This document shows, piece by piece, positions 28,701-39,000 of a stretch of 64,000 nucleotides of DNA. The notes beneath the pieces are model-generated. The model searched no databases and was not told where the DNA came from. It saw nothing but the letters and a program-made list of their open reading frames with translations. The stretch comes from Nematostella vectensis (Eukaryota; Cnidaria; Anthozoa; Actiniaria; Edwardsiidae), in assembly GCF_932526225.1 (NCBI RefSeq), contig NW_026019251.1, forward strand, positions 32,336-96,335. The letters are read 5' to 3'. The number at the start of each line of letters is the position of its first letter. Within the stretch, counting starts at the first letter, position 1. Both the position numbers and the translations under genes were made by a program.

Positions 28701-29153
28701 CAGAACCCAAGATAACCTAGGGGGGGGAGGGAATATAAGTCGTCACAAGTTGTTGTCATGGTAACAGCTAGCAGCAAGGTGCGAAATCTGACTCTAAAAG
28801 AACGCTTACGCATGAAACTCACGAGACAAAATAAAACTTACATAGAATTCTCTCATTTGCCTTCGTCCAGGTCGAGGGAGAAATGGGCGACCCTTTTCTT
28901 TCCAAATTAATGTCTTTGGTGAAAAAAACCTTAACATCTCTTAAAAGCTTAGCCATCTCCGTTGTGAGTTCAGCGATCGGTATGGCATATTTTCGCGAAG
29001 AACGTTCATCCGCATGCACTTTTTTTTTGCTGTGTCGTCTGTTGAGGCCTGCGGGTCAGTAGCGGTGCTTTCATCGGCGGGCACGTGATTCTCCGTTTCT
29101 TCACTGTCATCTGTAATACTGTCATACTGGACCAAGCCCGCGGCCTGCGCCAT
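25645..29153 (-). CDS. Tyrosine recombinase-like gene, copy A, nine predicted exons
   Basis: Predicted by hand from reading frames, GT-AG sites and phase. Exons, 5' to 3': 29153-28842, 28716-28616, 28413-28383, 27958-27775, 27330-27270, 27114-26887, 26642-26534, 26072 or 26050-25940, and 25738-25645. The product would be a DNA strand-exchange enzyme of the tyrosine recombinase (integrase) fold, about 380 residues. The order is an acidic N-terminus, a helical core-binding region (exons 1-4), then a catalytic domain. Visible catalytic positions are R in SRGQE (27048), K in DYKT (26928), the H-x-x-R motif HLLR (25983-25972), H in LRHTR (25692) and Y in LTYDRR (25665). Two defects are visible: exon 1 is one base short in an A-run (29020-29028), and an in-frame TAA lies at 26067-26065. 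The family resembles Crypton-type or host-derived eukaryotic recombinases; a database search would be needed to place it. Confidence 0.72.
25940..26072 (-). CDS. Recombinase copy A, exon 8 (H-x-x-R box; in-frame TAA)
   Basis: Reads KPFSGPAFSTHMKSVFYH, then GVSVNLHLLRSSFVTYCNGD. HLLR is the expected H-x-x-R catalytic box. The donor GTGTGA at 25939-25934 leaves phase 2 and joins exon 9 cleanly. The best acceptor (TTATTAG, exon base 26072) puts a TAA at 26067-26065 in frame. A second acceptor (CCCTTTAG, exon base 26050) avoids the stop but needs phase 2 from exon 7, where no suitable donor was found. Both copies share the stop. Confidence 0.68.
26147..26168 (-). other. G-run tract in intron 7, copy A
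   Basis: The plus strand has C8-T-C6-T-C6. The minus strand, which is the gene's sense strand, has three long G-runs that could form a G-quadruplex or be slippage-prone. It is unchanged in copy B at 29997-30018. Confidence 0.7.
26534..26642 (-). CDS. Recombinase copy A, exon 7 (3' end uncertain)
   Basis: The acceptor is a strong pyrimidine tract ending TTTCAG. The exon reads EDHRLNVIIREYLDKYRDIL, then an acidic loop and NNFLLLK. This fits the helix and strand between the Lys hairpin and the H-x-x-R box. The donor is unclear. GTTATG after A-26534 gives phase 1, which fits the best upstream acceptor of exon 8, but it is a weak donor and leads into an in-frame TAA. Without splicing, the frame ends at TAG near 26459. 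Confidence 0.6.
26887..27114 (-). CDS. Recombinase copy A, exon 6 (catalytic Arg and Lys)
   Basis: 228 bp, exactly 76 codons, phase 0 at both ends. The acceptor is TTTGTCTAG and the donor is GTAAGT at 26886-26881. It carries the first catalytic box: a hydrophobic helix, then IPPSRGQEIRTLRI, where R and E match the R-x-x-E of tyrosine recombinases. A beta-hairpin region follows with DGTLMFRFEDYKTYG, where the K is the likely catalytic lysine. The penultimate base of the exon (26888) differs between copies and changes the last residue from Leu in A to Pro in B. Confidence 0.78.
27270..27330 (-). CDS. Recombinase copy A, exon 5
   Basis: 61-bp exon. The acceptor is TTCATTGCAG and the donor is GTAACG at 27269-27264. 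Its first base completes the Trp codon split with exon 4, and it then reads DEVIHCVDMQTERFDMARSQ in phase 0. Its acceptor and first ~22 bases are part of a local tandem duplication, so a near-copy of the exon start lies inside intron 4. Confidence 0.68.
27309..27640. repeat. Tandem duplication in intron 4 reaching into exon 5, copy A
   Basis: Two adjacent related units, 27309-27483 (175 bp) and 27484-27640 (157 bp), share long stretches such as TGAATCACATGAAACC and GTAAGT or CTAAGTGAAGTGTTAGGAGA-like ends. The unit spans the exon 5 acceptor and the first ~22 bases of the exon. The second unit therefore offers a decoy acceptor whose reading starts DKVIQCV, like the real DEVIHCV, but stops soon after. 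The same pair is in copy B at about 31159-31490. Confidence 0.85.
27775..27958 (-). CDS. Recombinase copy A, exon 4
   Basis: 184-bp exon beginning ANHAASLIYPAKFLNREH. It continues VSQLRGACNAFQRQAR and ends NANKWLP. This is the second helical half of the core-binding domain and the link to the catalytic domain. The acceptor is CTTCAG at 27964-27959. The donor is GTATGC at 27774-27769, weaker than the other donors but phase-consistent (phase 2). Without splicing, the frame continues to a TAG after ISSSNN. Confidence 0.75.
28383..28413 (-). CDS. Recombinase copy A, exon 3 (31-bp microexon)
   Basis: A short exon between acceptor TTCTCGTTGCAG and donor GTGAGC. It reads TDRKLASSTL and continues the helix of exon 2 into the x-S-T-L turn common in core-binding domains. 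It enters in phase 0 and leaves in phase 1, which fits exon 4. It rests on splice sites and phase, because it is too short for an ORF search. Confidence 0.65.
28526..28580. repeat. Intron 2 palindrome and GC direct repeat, copy A
   Basis: A perfect 12-bp palindrome GGTACTAGTACC (28526-28537) is followed by two copies of CGCGACGCGC (28547-28556 and 28571-28580), 24 bp apart. In copy B the base just before the second repeat changes from A to G. No function is evident. Confidence 0.6.
28616..28716 (-). CDS. Recombinase copy A, exon 2
   Basis: 101-bp exon. The acceptor is a C-rich tract ending CTAG at 28717 and the donor is GTAAGT at 28615-28610. It reads YLGFCRDTLHYKDISPD, then LLERYLDYLK, an amphipathic helical pattern typical of recombinase core-binding domains. 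It enters in phase 1 and leaves in phase 0. The other possible acceptor nearby (GTAG|AGAC) would create a stop at the junction, which supports this choice. Copy B differs by one synonymous base. Confidence 0.75.
28842..29153 (-). CDS. Recombinase copy A, exon 1 (frameshifted)
   Basis: Starts at ATG 29153, giving MAQAAGLVQYDS. An acidic, Ser/Thr-rich stretch follows, then a lysine run. After the lysines the frame is lost: the A-run (plus-strand T-run 29020-29028) has 9 bases here and 10 in copy B, and only 10 joins the two halves. The second half contains AELTTEMAKLLRDVKVFF and TWTKANERIL, and looks like the start of a helical core-binding domain. The donor GTAAGT is at 28841-28836. The exon is 312 bp; 313 would give the phase 1 needed by exon 2. 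Confidence 0.7.
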
Positions 29154-29169
29154 CGTGTGCACTAAGACG

Positions 29170-29179
29170 GCTCGCGAGC
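29170..29179. other. Perfect 10-bp palindrome at right junction, copy A
   Basis: GCTCGCGAGC is its own reverse complement and ends exactly where the satellite resumes (29180). It contains three CpGs. It could be part of a recombinase recognition site or simply promoter-proximal GC-rich sequence. The left junction has no matching palindrome. Confidence 0.6.
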
Positions 29180-29503
29180 AATGATGATTAATGATGATTT
29201 ATGATGAGTAATGATGATTAATGATGAGTAATGATGAGTAATGATGATTAATGATGATTAATGATGAGTAATGATGAGTAATGATGAGTAATGATGAGTA
29301 ATGATGAGTAATGATGATCAATGATGATTAATGATGATTAATGATGATTAATGATGATCAATGATGATTAATGATGATCAATGATGATTAATGATGATCA
29401 ATGATGATTAATGATGATTTATGATGATTAATGATGATCAATGATGATTAATGATGATCAATGATGATTAGTGATGATCAATGATGATTAATGATTAATG
29501 ATT
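29180..29503. repeat. Satellite spacer between the two recombinase copies
   Basis: About 324 bp of the 10-bp satellite. Its first ~90 bp match the sequence right of copy B, and its last ~240 bp match the sequence left of copy A. The duplication breakpoint therefore lies near 29260-29270. No gene. Confidence 0.95.
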
Positions 29504-32500
29504 TCTACGGTCATAGGTGAGTTGAGCTTGCTTCCTTGTGTGTCTCAAGGCCGACGCCAAACTGTCTTTCATTGCGTCGGTGCACTGGCTGATAAAACAA
29601 AAGAAAGAAAGTCCTGGTTGTGAATTTTGCTTGCGGTGTGTAATTACTAATAGTTCTAAGTTATCATTACAGAATCGTTTTATTCGTGAAGAAAATGGCT
29701 GATAAACACAGCATGGTGCCGTCCAGAGTCTTGTGGGGGAGTGAGTGATAATAGTCTGCAATGTCATCTAATTAGCATGGAATTCACACCTGTCCCCATT
29801 ACAATAAGTCACGAAGGAGCTTCTCAGAAGGTGCAAGTTGACACTCACTCCTGTTATGTGGTAAAAGACAGACTTCATGTGGGTTGAGAATGCGGGACCA
29901 CTAAAGGGTTTTCTTTATCTGTCTAATAACAAAAATAAGTAAAGAATCACTCATCAATTCAATATCAATTCAAATGCAATGTTTTTTTCCATGTAACCCC
30001 CCCCTCCCCCCTCCCCCCAAATTAGGGGGTTATAAAATGACCCCACAAAGGGATAGTAGTTGTTTTAAATGCTTTCATAGTCACCCTATGTAGGATTGTT
30101 AGATGTTCAAAATATTAATTCACCACCAAAACTAACCCTTCCTAGGATTGTAATGAGAGTATAACCTTTCCTGGGATGAGTGATGATGTACAAAATGTCT
30201 TGTTGGGGTGAGACAATTGGTTGAGATAACTTTTCAAAGATGACTATTTCGCTGGATTACTTTAGAATAATAATTCGCAACCTTATAAGAATTAGGGTCC
30301 CATGTTCTATCCAACAATCACTAGTTCCAAGAAGATCAGTGAGCCCTTTGAAGAAATATAATTGGAAACTGAAGAGTCATAACTTTTCAGGAGAAGAAAA
30401 TTGTTGGTTGTGCCATCGTCAGAGGCGTCGAGAAGAATATCTCTGTATTTGTCCAGATATTCCCTTATGATGACGTTCAATCTGTGATCTTCCTGAAAGT
30501 GAAAAAAAAAGAGAGTCAGCTAATATGATCACGTCACGGAGTCTACACAGAGTATTTAAGTAGAAAATATGTGAAAACAGTAGTAGCACACATAAAATTC
30601 CATTTGTGATAAGAAGAAGATTAAATGGTTACTTTATTATAGTTTAAACAAATAATCGTGTTTTCCCATATGCTGTTGTCACGCAATCTACAAGCACATG
30701 TCAAAATAAAGGATAAATCACAAATGAAAGACTTACTGGCAAATTTGTGACATCAACCCCATGAGAGCCATATGTTTTGTAATCCTCGAATCTGAACATG
30801 AGGGTGCCATCTGAATTCAAGACTAATGAATTCAGTCCCTGGACGTGTTCTCTGTCACCGGACGGGGCAATTCGCAGTGTCCGGATCTCTTGTCCTCTGG
30901 AAGGAGGTATCAATACGAAAAGCGCGATCGACAGCAGATTCCTGCTCTCCCTAGCCTTGGCACTCTAGACAAATCAAAGCAAACTTTTTTTAGCAAAATT
31001 GTGAGTCGAGTTCCGCTACCGCCGACCCAAGACGGTATGCCTAGGCCTTTCCAACAATGCAGTGCAATGCCCACAAATTACAGCTTTCACACATCAGGAC
31101 TGCTGGTTGAAATCGTTACCTGTGAGCGTGCCATGTCAAATCTTTCTGTCTGCATGTCCACACAATGAATCACCTCATCCCTGCAATGAATCACATGAAA
31201 CCATTAGTAACCAGTTTCAAGTTCTCTGGGTTCTGTGAGAGATAGCTAGCCGTGATACGGGGAGCTGTTGCCTACTCTTATGAATAGCACACAGTCATCC
31301 CCCCCTTTAAATTCTAAGTGAAGTGTTAGGAGACACGCACTGAATCACCTCATCCCTGCAATGAATCACATGAAACCGTGAGTAACCAGTTTCAAGTTCT
31401 CTGGGTTCTGAGAGAGGTAACTGTTCCCTACTTCTACGAATAGCACACAGGTATCCCCTCCCTATAAATTGTAAGTGAAGTGTTAGGAGACTGTTAAAGA
31501 GTGGAAATGCAGGCGAAACAAGTTCTATCCTCTTTCAACCCCAACCTCCAGTCCAGAACTGAACCCAGAGCCGGATTCGAACTAGTTATTCGAACTACTT
31601 ATTGGATTTATCATTGCAGCATACCATGGCAACCACTTATTTGCATTGACAAGGTCCTCTTGCGTGGGCTGCGCAGCGCGGGCCTGCCTCTGAAACGCAT
31701 TGCAGGCACCCCTCAGCTGCGAAACGACTTTGACATCCCTGTAGAGGGTGACGGCGTGTTCTCGGTTCAAGAATTTTGCTGGGTAGATCAAGGAGGCAGC
31801 GTGATTGGCTGAAGTAAAGAATGATATAATAATGGCGTATGTTGTAACATATCATTAACACAGTCCAACATCTATTAAGCGAGTGTAAATCCCCGACATT
31901 AAATAACAACCGTTACAATATAAACATCAGTAGCAACCATGTTAACCCTGACATGAGCGCTCTTTCCAAATGTTAAACCCGGGACTTTCCACCGAATCAC
32001 ACACCACGACACAAGGGTAAAAACAGATATATTCGGTATCAGTCGTCTTGCATACAACTCTCTTCGAAATCCGTAATTGTCCAGTTACACAATAGCGCGA
32101 TCAAATATCAGATTACTCTATCCGGCGATACTTACTTAAGCATACTTATTACTACTAAGTTTTGCGAAATGTGAATTTAGCATTCTAGACCGACCGCAGT
32201 TGTTAAAAAGCAGATGAATTGAACATGCTCACCTAGGGTAGACGATGCAAGCTTCCTGTCCGTCTGCAACGAGAAATGTTTAGCTCAGTTTTACGTTCGC
32301 TCGCGTCGTGTCGGTTCCAAAAATTCAAAACATGCCGCCGTTATTTTTAAACGGAAGAATTGGGAGGGAGGCCTGGGTACTAGTACCGAGTTTCTTCGCG
32401 ACGCGCTGACACCACTTCGGCGCGACGCGCAAATTATTGATTAAGCATATTTTCGACGGACTTACCTTTAAGTAATCCAGATACCTTTCGAGTAACCGTG

Positions 32501-33004
32501 TTCTTAAAAATAGATCTGGGCTGATGTCTTTGTAATGAAGCGTGTCTCTACAGAACCCAAGATAACCTAGGGGGGGAGGGAATATAAGTCGTCAGAAGTT
32601 GTTGTCATGGTAACAGCTAGCAGCAAGGTGCGAAATCTGACTCTAAAAGAACGCTTACGCATGAAACTCACGAGACAAAATAAAACTTACATAGAATTCT
32701 CTCATTTGCCTTCGTCCAGGTCGAGGGAGAAATGGGCGACCCTTTTCTTTCCAAATTAATGTCTTTGGTGAAAAAAACCTTAACATCTCTTAAAAGCTTA
32801 GCCATCTCCGTTGTGAGTTCAGCGATCGGTATGGCATATTTTTCGCGAAGAACGTTCATCCGCATGCACTTTTTTTTTTGCTGTGTCGTCTGTTGAGGCC
32901 TGCGGGTCAGTAGCGGTGCTTTCATCGGCGGGCACGTGATTCTCCGTTTCTTCACTGTCATCTGTGATACTGTCATACTGGACCAAGCCCGCGGCCTGCG
33001 CCAT
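29495..33004 (-). CDS. Tyrosine recombinase-like gene, copy B, nine predicted exons
   Basis: Same predicted gene as copy A. Exons, 5' to 3': 33004-32691, 32566-32466, 32263-32233, 31808-31625, 31180-31120, 30964-30737, 30492-30384, 29922 or 29900-29790, and 29588-29495. All five catalytic positions are kept. Exon 1 has the 10-base A-run that keeps frame through KKKVHADERSSRK. It then has one extra base in the next A-run (plus-strand T5 near 32841, against T4 in copy A) and reads into a stop after ICHTDR. Other coding differences from copy A are synonymous changes in exons 1 and 2 and Leu to Pro at the end of exon 6. The in-frame TAA near the exon 7/8 junction (29917-29915) is shared. Its stop codon is again satellite (29497-29495). 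Confidence 0.72.
31159..31490. repeat. Tandem duplication in intron 4 reaching into exon 5, copy B
   Basis: Counterpart of the pair in copy A, with units at about 31159-31333 and 31334-31490. The decoy exon start here has one base more like the true exon 5 (CACCTCATCC in both units), so the two acceptors are even more alike than in copy A. Confidence 0.8.
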
Positions 33005-33020
33005 CGTGTGCACTAAGACG

Positions 33021-33030
33021 GCTCGCGAGC
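33021..33030. other. Perfect 10-bp palindrome at right junction, copy B
   Basis: GCTCGCGAGC, identical to copy A and again directly against the first satellite unit at 33031. Confidence 0.6.
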
Positions 33031-36000
33031 AATGATGATTAATGATGATTTATGATGAGTAATGATGATTAATGATGAGTAATGATGAGTAATGATGATT
33101 AATGATGATTAATGATGAGTAATGATGATTAATGATGAGTAATGATGATCAATGATGATTAATGATGATCAATGATGATTAATGATGGTCAATGATGATC
33201 AATGATGATTTATGATGATCAATGATGATCAATGATGATTTATGATGATCAATGATGATTAATTATGATCAATGATGATTAATTATGATCAATGATGATT
33301 AATGATGATCAATGATGATTAATGATGATTAATGATGATCAATGATGATTTATGATGATCAATGATGATTTATGATGATCAATGATGATTAATGATGATC
33401 AATGATGATTAATGATGATTTAAGATGATCAATGATGATCAATGATGATTAATGATGATTAATGATGAGTAATGATGATTATTGATGAGTAATGATGAGT
33501 AATGATGAGTAATGATGATTAATGATGATTAATGATGATTAATGATGATTAATGATGAGTAATGATGATTAATGATGATTAATGATGAGTAATGATGAGT
33601 AATGATGAGTAATGATGATTTATGATGATTTATGATGAGTAATGATGATTTATGATGAGTAATGATGATTTATGATGATTAATGATGATTAATGATGATC
33701 AATGATGATTAATGATGATTAATGATGATTAATGATGATTAATGATGATTAATTATGATCAATGATGATCAATGATGATCAATGATGATCAATGATAATC
33801 AATGATGATTAATGATGATCAATGATGATTAATGATGAGCAATGATGATCAATGATGATCAATGATGATTAATGATGATCAATGATGATTAATGATGAGT
33901 AATGATGATTAATGATGAGTAATGATGATTAATGATGAGTAATGATGAGTAATGATGATTAATGATGAGTAATGATGATTAATGATGAGTAATGACGAGT
34001 AATGATGAGTAATGACGAGTAATGACGAGTAATGACGAGTAATGATGAGTAATGACGAGTAATGATGAGTAATGATGAGTAATGATGATTAATGATGATT
34101 AATGATGATTAATGATGAGTAATGATGAGTAATGATGAGTAATGATGAGTAATGATGAGTAATGATGAGTAATGATAATTAATGATGAGTAATGATGATT
34201 AATGATGATTAATGATGAGTAATGATGAGTAATGATGAGTAATGATGAGTAATGATGATTAATGATGATTAATGATGATTAATGATGATTAATGATTATC
34301 AATGATGATTAATGATGATTAATGATGATCAATGATGATCAATGATGATTAATGATGATCAATGATGATTAATGATGATCAATGATGATTAATGATGATT
34401 TATGATGATCAATGATAATTTATGATGATCAATGATGATCAATGATGATTAATGATGATCAATGATGATTAATAATGATTTATGATGATCAATGATGATC
34501 AATGATGATCAATGATGATTAATGATGATTAATGATGAGTAATGATGATTATTGATGAGTAATGATGAGTAATGATGAGTAATGATGAGTAATGATGATT
34601 AATGATGAGTAATGATGAGTAATGATGATTAATGATGAGTAATGATGATTAATGATGAGTAATGATGAGTAATGATGAGTAATGATGATTTATGATGATT
34701 AATGATGATTAATGATGAGTAATGATGATGAATGATGATTAATGATGATTAATGCTGATTAATGATGAGTAATGATGATTAATGATGATTAATGATGAGT
34801 AATGATGAGTAATGATGAGTAATGATGAGTAATGATGAGTAATGATGAGTAATGATGAGTAATGATGAGTAATGATGAGTAATGATGAGTAATGACGATT
34901 AATGATGAGTAATGATGATTAATGATGATTAATGATGAGTAATGATGATTAATGATGAGTAATGATGATTAATAATGATTAATGACGATTAATGATGATT
35001 AATGATGAGTAATGATGAGTAATGATGATTAATGATGAGTAAGGATGAGTAATGATGAGTAATGATGAGTAATGATGATTAATGATGAGTAATGATGAGT
35101 AATGACGAGTAATGATGATTAATGATGATTAATGATGATTAATGATGATTAATGATGATTAATGATGATTAATGATGATTAATGATGATTAATGATGATT
35201 AATGATGATTAATGATGATTAATGATGATTAATGATGATTAATGATGAGTAATGATGAGTAATGATGAGTAATGATGAGTAATGATGAGTAATGATGAGT
35301 AATGATGAGTAATGATGAGTAATGATGAGTAATGATGAGTAATGATGAGTAATGATGAGTAATGATGAGTAATGATGAGTAATGATGAGTAATGATGAGT
35401 AATGATGAGTAATGATGAGTAATGATGAGTAATGATGAGTAATGATGAGTAATGATGAGTAATGATGATTAATGATGAGTAATGATGAGTAATAATGATT
35501 AATGATGATTAATGATGAGTAATGATGAGTAATGATGAGTAATGATGAGTAAGGATGATTAGTGATGAGTAATGATGAGTAATGATGAGTAATGATGAGT
35601 AATGATGATTAATGATGAGTAATGATGAGTAATGATGAGTAATGATGAGTAATGATGAGTAATGATGAGTAATGATGAGTAATGATGATTAATGATGAGT
35701 AACGATGAGTAATGATGATTAATGATGAGTAACGATGAGTAATGATGAGTAATGATGAGTAATGATGATTAATGATGATTTATGATGAGTAATGATGATT
35801 AATGATGAGTAATGATGATTAATGATGATTAATGATTAGTAATGATGAGTAATAATGAGTAATGATGAGTAATGATGAGTAATGATGAGTAATGATGATC
35901 AATGATGATTAATGATGATCAATGATGATTAATGATGATGAATGATGATCAATGATGAGTAATGATGAGTAATGATGATTAATGATGAGTAATGATGATT

Positions 36001-39000
36001 TAATGATGAGTAATGATGATTAATGATGATTAATGATGAGTAATGATGAGTAATGATGATTAATGATGATCAATGATGATCAATGATGATTAATGATGAT
36101 TAATGATGATTAATGATGATTAATGATGATTAATGATGATCAATGATGATCAATGATGATCAATGATAATTAATGATGATTAATGATGATTAATGATATT
36201 CAATGATGATTAATGATGATCAATGATGATCAATGATGATCAATGATGATTAATGATGATTAATGATGATTTATGATGATTAATGATGAGTAATGATGAG
36301 TAATGATGATTAATGATAAGTAATGATGAGTAATGATGATTAATGATGAGTAATGATGATTAATGATGAGTAATGATGAGTAATGATGATTAATGACGAG
36401 TAATGACGAGTAATGACGAGTAATGATGATTAATGATGAGTAATGATGAGTAATGATGATTAATGATGATTAATGATGATTAATGATGACTAATGATGAG
36501 TAATGATGAGTAATGATGAGTAATGATAATTAATGATGAGTAATGATGATTAATGATGATTAATGATGAGTAATGATGAGTAATGATGAGTAATGATGAG
36601 TAATGATGAGTAATGATGAGTAATGATGAGTAATGATGAGTAATGATGAGTAATGATGAGTAATGATGACTAATGATGAGTAATGATGAGTAATGATGAG
36701 TAATGATGAGTAATGATGAGTAATGATGAGTAATGATGATTAATGATGATTAATGATGAGTAATGATGAGTAATGATGATTAATGATGATTAATGATGAG
36801 TAATGATGAGTAATGATGAGTAATGATGAGTAATGATGATTAATGATGATTAATGAGGATTAATGATGATTAATGATGAGTAATGATGAGTAATGATGAG
36901 TAATGATGAGTAATGATGAGTAATGATGAGTAATGATGAGTAATGATGAGTAATGATGATTAATGATGAGTAATGATGATTAATGATGAGTAATGATGAG
37001 TAATGATGAGTAAGGATGAGTAAGGATGATTAATGATGACTAATGATGAGTAATGATGAGTAATGATGATTAATGATGATTAATGATGAGTAATGATGAG
37101 TAATGATGATAAATGATGATTAATGATTATCAATGATGATTAATGATGATTAATGATGATTAATGATGATCAATGATGATTAATGATGATCAATGATGAT
37201 TAATGATGGTCAATGATGATCAATGATGATTTATGATGATCGATGATGATCAATGATGATTTATGATGATCAATGATGATTAATTATGATCAATGATGAT
37301 TAATAATGATCAATGATGATTAATGATGATCAATGATGATTAATGATGATTAATGATGATCAATGATGATTTATGATGATCAATGATGATTTATGATGAT
37401 CAATGATGATTAATGATGATCAATGATGATTAATGATGATTTATGATGATCAATGATGATCAATGATGATTAATGATGATTAATGATGAGTAATGATGAT
37501 TATTGATGAGTAATGATGAGTAATGATGATTAATGATGATTAATGATGATTAATGATGATTAATGATGATTAATGATGATTAATGATGATCAATGATGAT
37601 CAATGATGATCAATGATGATCAATGATAATCAATGATGATTAATGATGATCAATGATGATTAATGATGATCAATGATGATCAATGATGATCAATGATGAT
37701 TAATGATGATCAATGATGATTAATGATGAGTAATGATGATTAATGATGAGTAATGATGAGTAATGATGATTAATGATGAGTAATGATGATTAATGATGAG
37801 TAATGACGAGTAATGATGAGTAATGACGAGTAATGACGAGTAATGACGAGTAATGACGAGTAATGATGAGTAATGACGAGTAATGATGAGTAATGATGAG
37901 TAATGATGATTAATGATGATTAATGATGATTAATGATGAGTAATGATGAGTAATGATGAGTAATGATGAGTAATGATGAGTAATGATGAGTAATGATGAG
38001 TAATGATAATTAATGATGAGTAATGATGATTAATGATGATTAATGATGAGTAATGATGAGTAATGATGAGTAATGATGAGTAATGATGATTAATGATGAT
38101 TAATGATGATTAATGATTATCAATGATGATTAATGATGATTAATGATGATCAATGATGATCAATGACGATTAATGATGATCAATGATGATTAATGATGAT
38201 CAATGATGATTAATGATGATTTATGATGAACAATGATAATTTATGATGATCAATGATGATCAATGATGATTAATGATGATCAATGATGATTAATGATGAT
38301 TTATGATGATCAATGATGATCAATGATGATCAATGATGATTAATGATGATTAATGATGAGTAATGATGATTATTGATGAGTAATGATGAGTAATGATGAG
38401 TAATGATGATTAATGATGAGTAATGATGAGTAATGATGATTAATGATGAGTAATGATGATTAATGATGAGTAATGATGAGTAATGATGAGTAATGATGAT
38501 TTATGATGATTAATGATGATTAATGATGAGTAATGATGAGTAATGATGATGAATGATGATTAATGATGATTAATGATGATTAATGATGAGTAATGATGAT
38601 TAATGATGATTAATGATGAGTAATGATGAGTAATGATGAGTAATGATGAGTAATGATGAGTAATGATGAGTAATGATGAGTAATGATGAGTAATGACGAT
38701 TAATGATGAGTAATGATGATTAATGATGATTAATGATGAGTAATGATGATTAATGATGAGTAATGATGATTAATGATGATTAATGACGATTAATGATGAT
38801 TAATGATGAGTAATGATGAGTAATGATGATTAATGATGAGTAATGATGATTAATGATGAGTAATGATGAGTAATGATGATTAATGATGAGTAATGTTGAG
38901 TAATGATGATTAATGATGAGTAATGATGATTAATGATGATTAATGATGATAAATGATGATTAATGATTATCAATGATGATTAATGATGATTAATGATGAT

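Larger units (their letters stand above)
25654..29179 (-). other. Unique 3.5-kb island, copy A (recombinase unit)
   Basis: Non-satellite sequence of 3526 bp lies between two satellite junctions. The left junction follows two 7-bp satellite units. The right end is a 10-bp palindrome that touches the first AATGATGATT. The island holds one predicted nine-exon minus-strand gene and its introns, with almost nothing outside the gene: 27 bp upstream of the ATG and no unique sequence downstream. With its satellite spacer it is repeated 3850 bp further on as copy B. I saw no terminal inverted repeats and no LTRs. Whether it is a mobile element or a captured gene is not settled by the sequence. Confidence 0.95.
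29504..33030 (-). other. Unique 3.5-kb island, copy B (recombinase unit)
   Basis: Second copy of the island, 3527 bp, offset 3850 bp from copy A (3851 at the ATG end). I counted roughly a dozen substitutions and three single-base homopolymer differences: the G-run near 32570, the T-run near 32841 and the T-run near 32870. That is more than 99% identity. The same satellite sequence flanks both ends, and the palindrome GCTCGCGAGC is kept at 33021-33030. Shared flanks mean segmental duplication, not two separate insertions. Confidence 0.95.

Noticed and set aside
25654-29179. Terminal inverted repeats of a DNA transposon
   Set aside because: Compared the two ends (TCTACGGTCATAGG and the GCTCGCGAGC end); they do not match in either orientation.
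25654-33030. DIRS-like retrotransposon
   Set aside because: It has a tyrosine recombinase, but no reverse transcriptase, RNase H or split repeats were found in the island.
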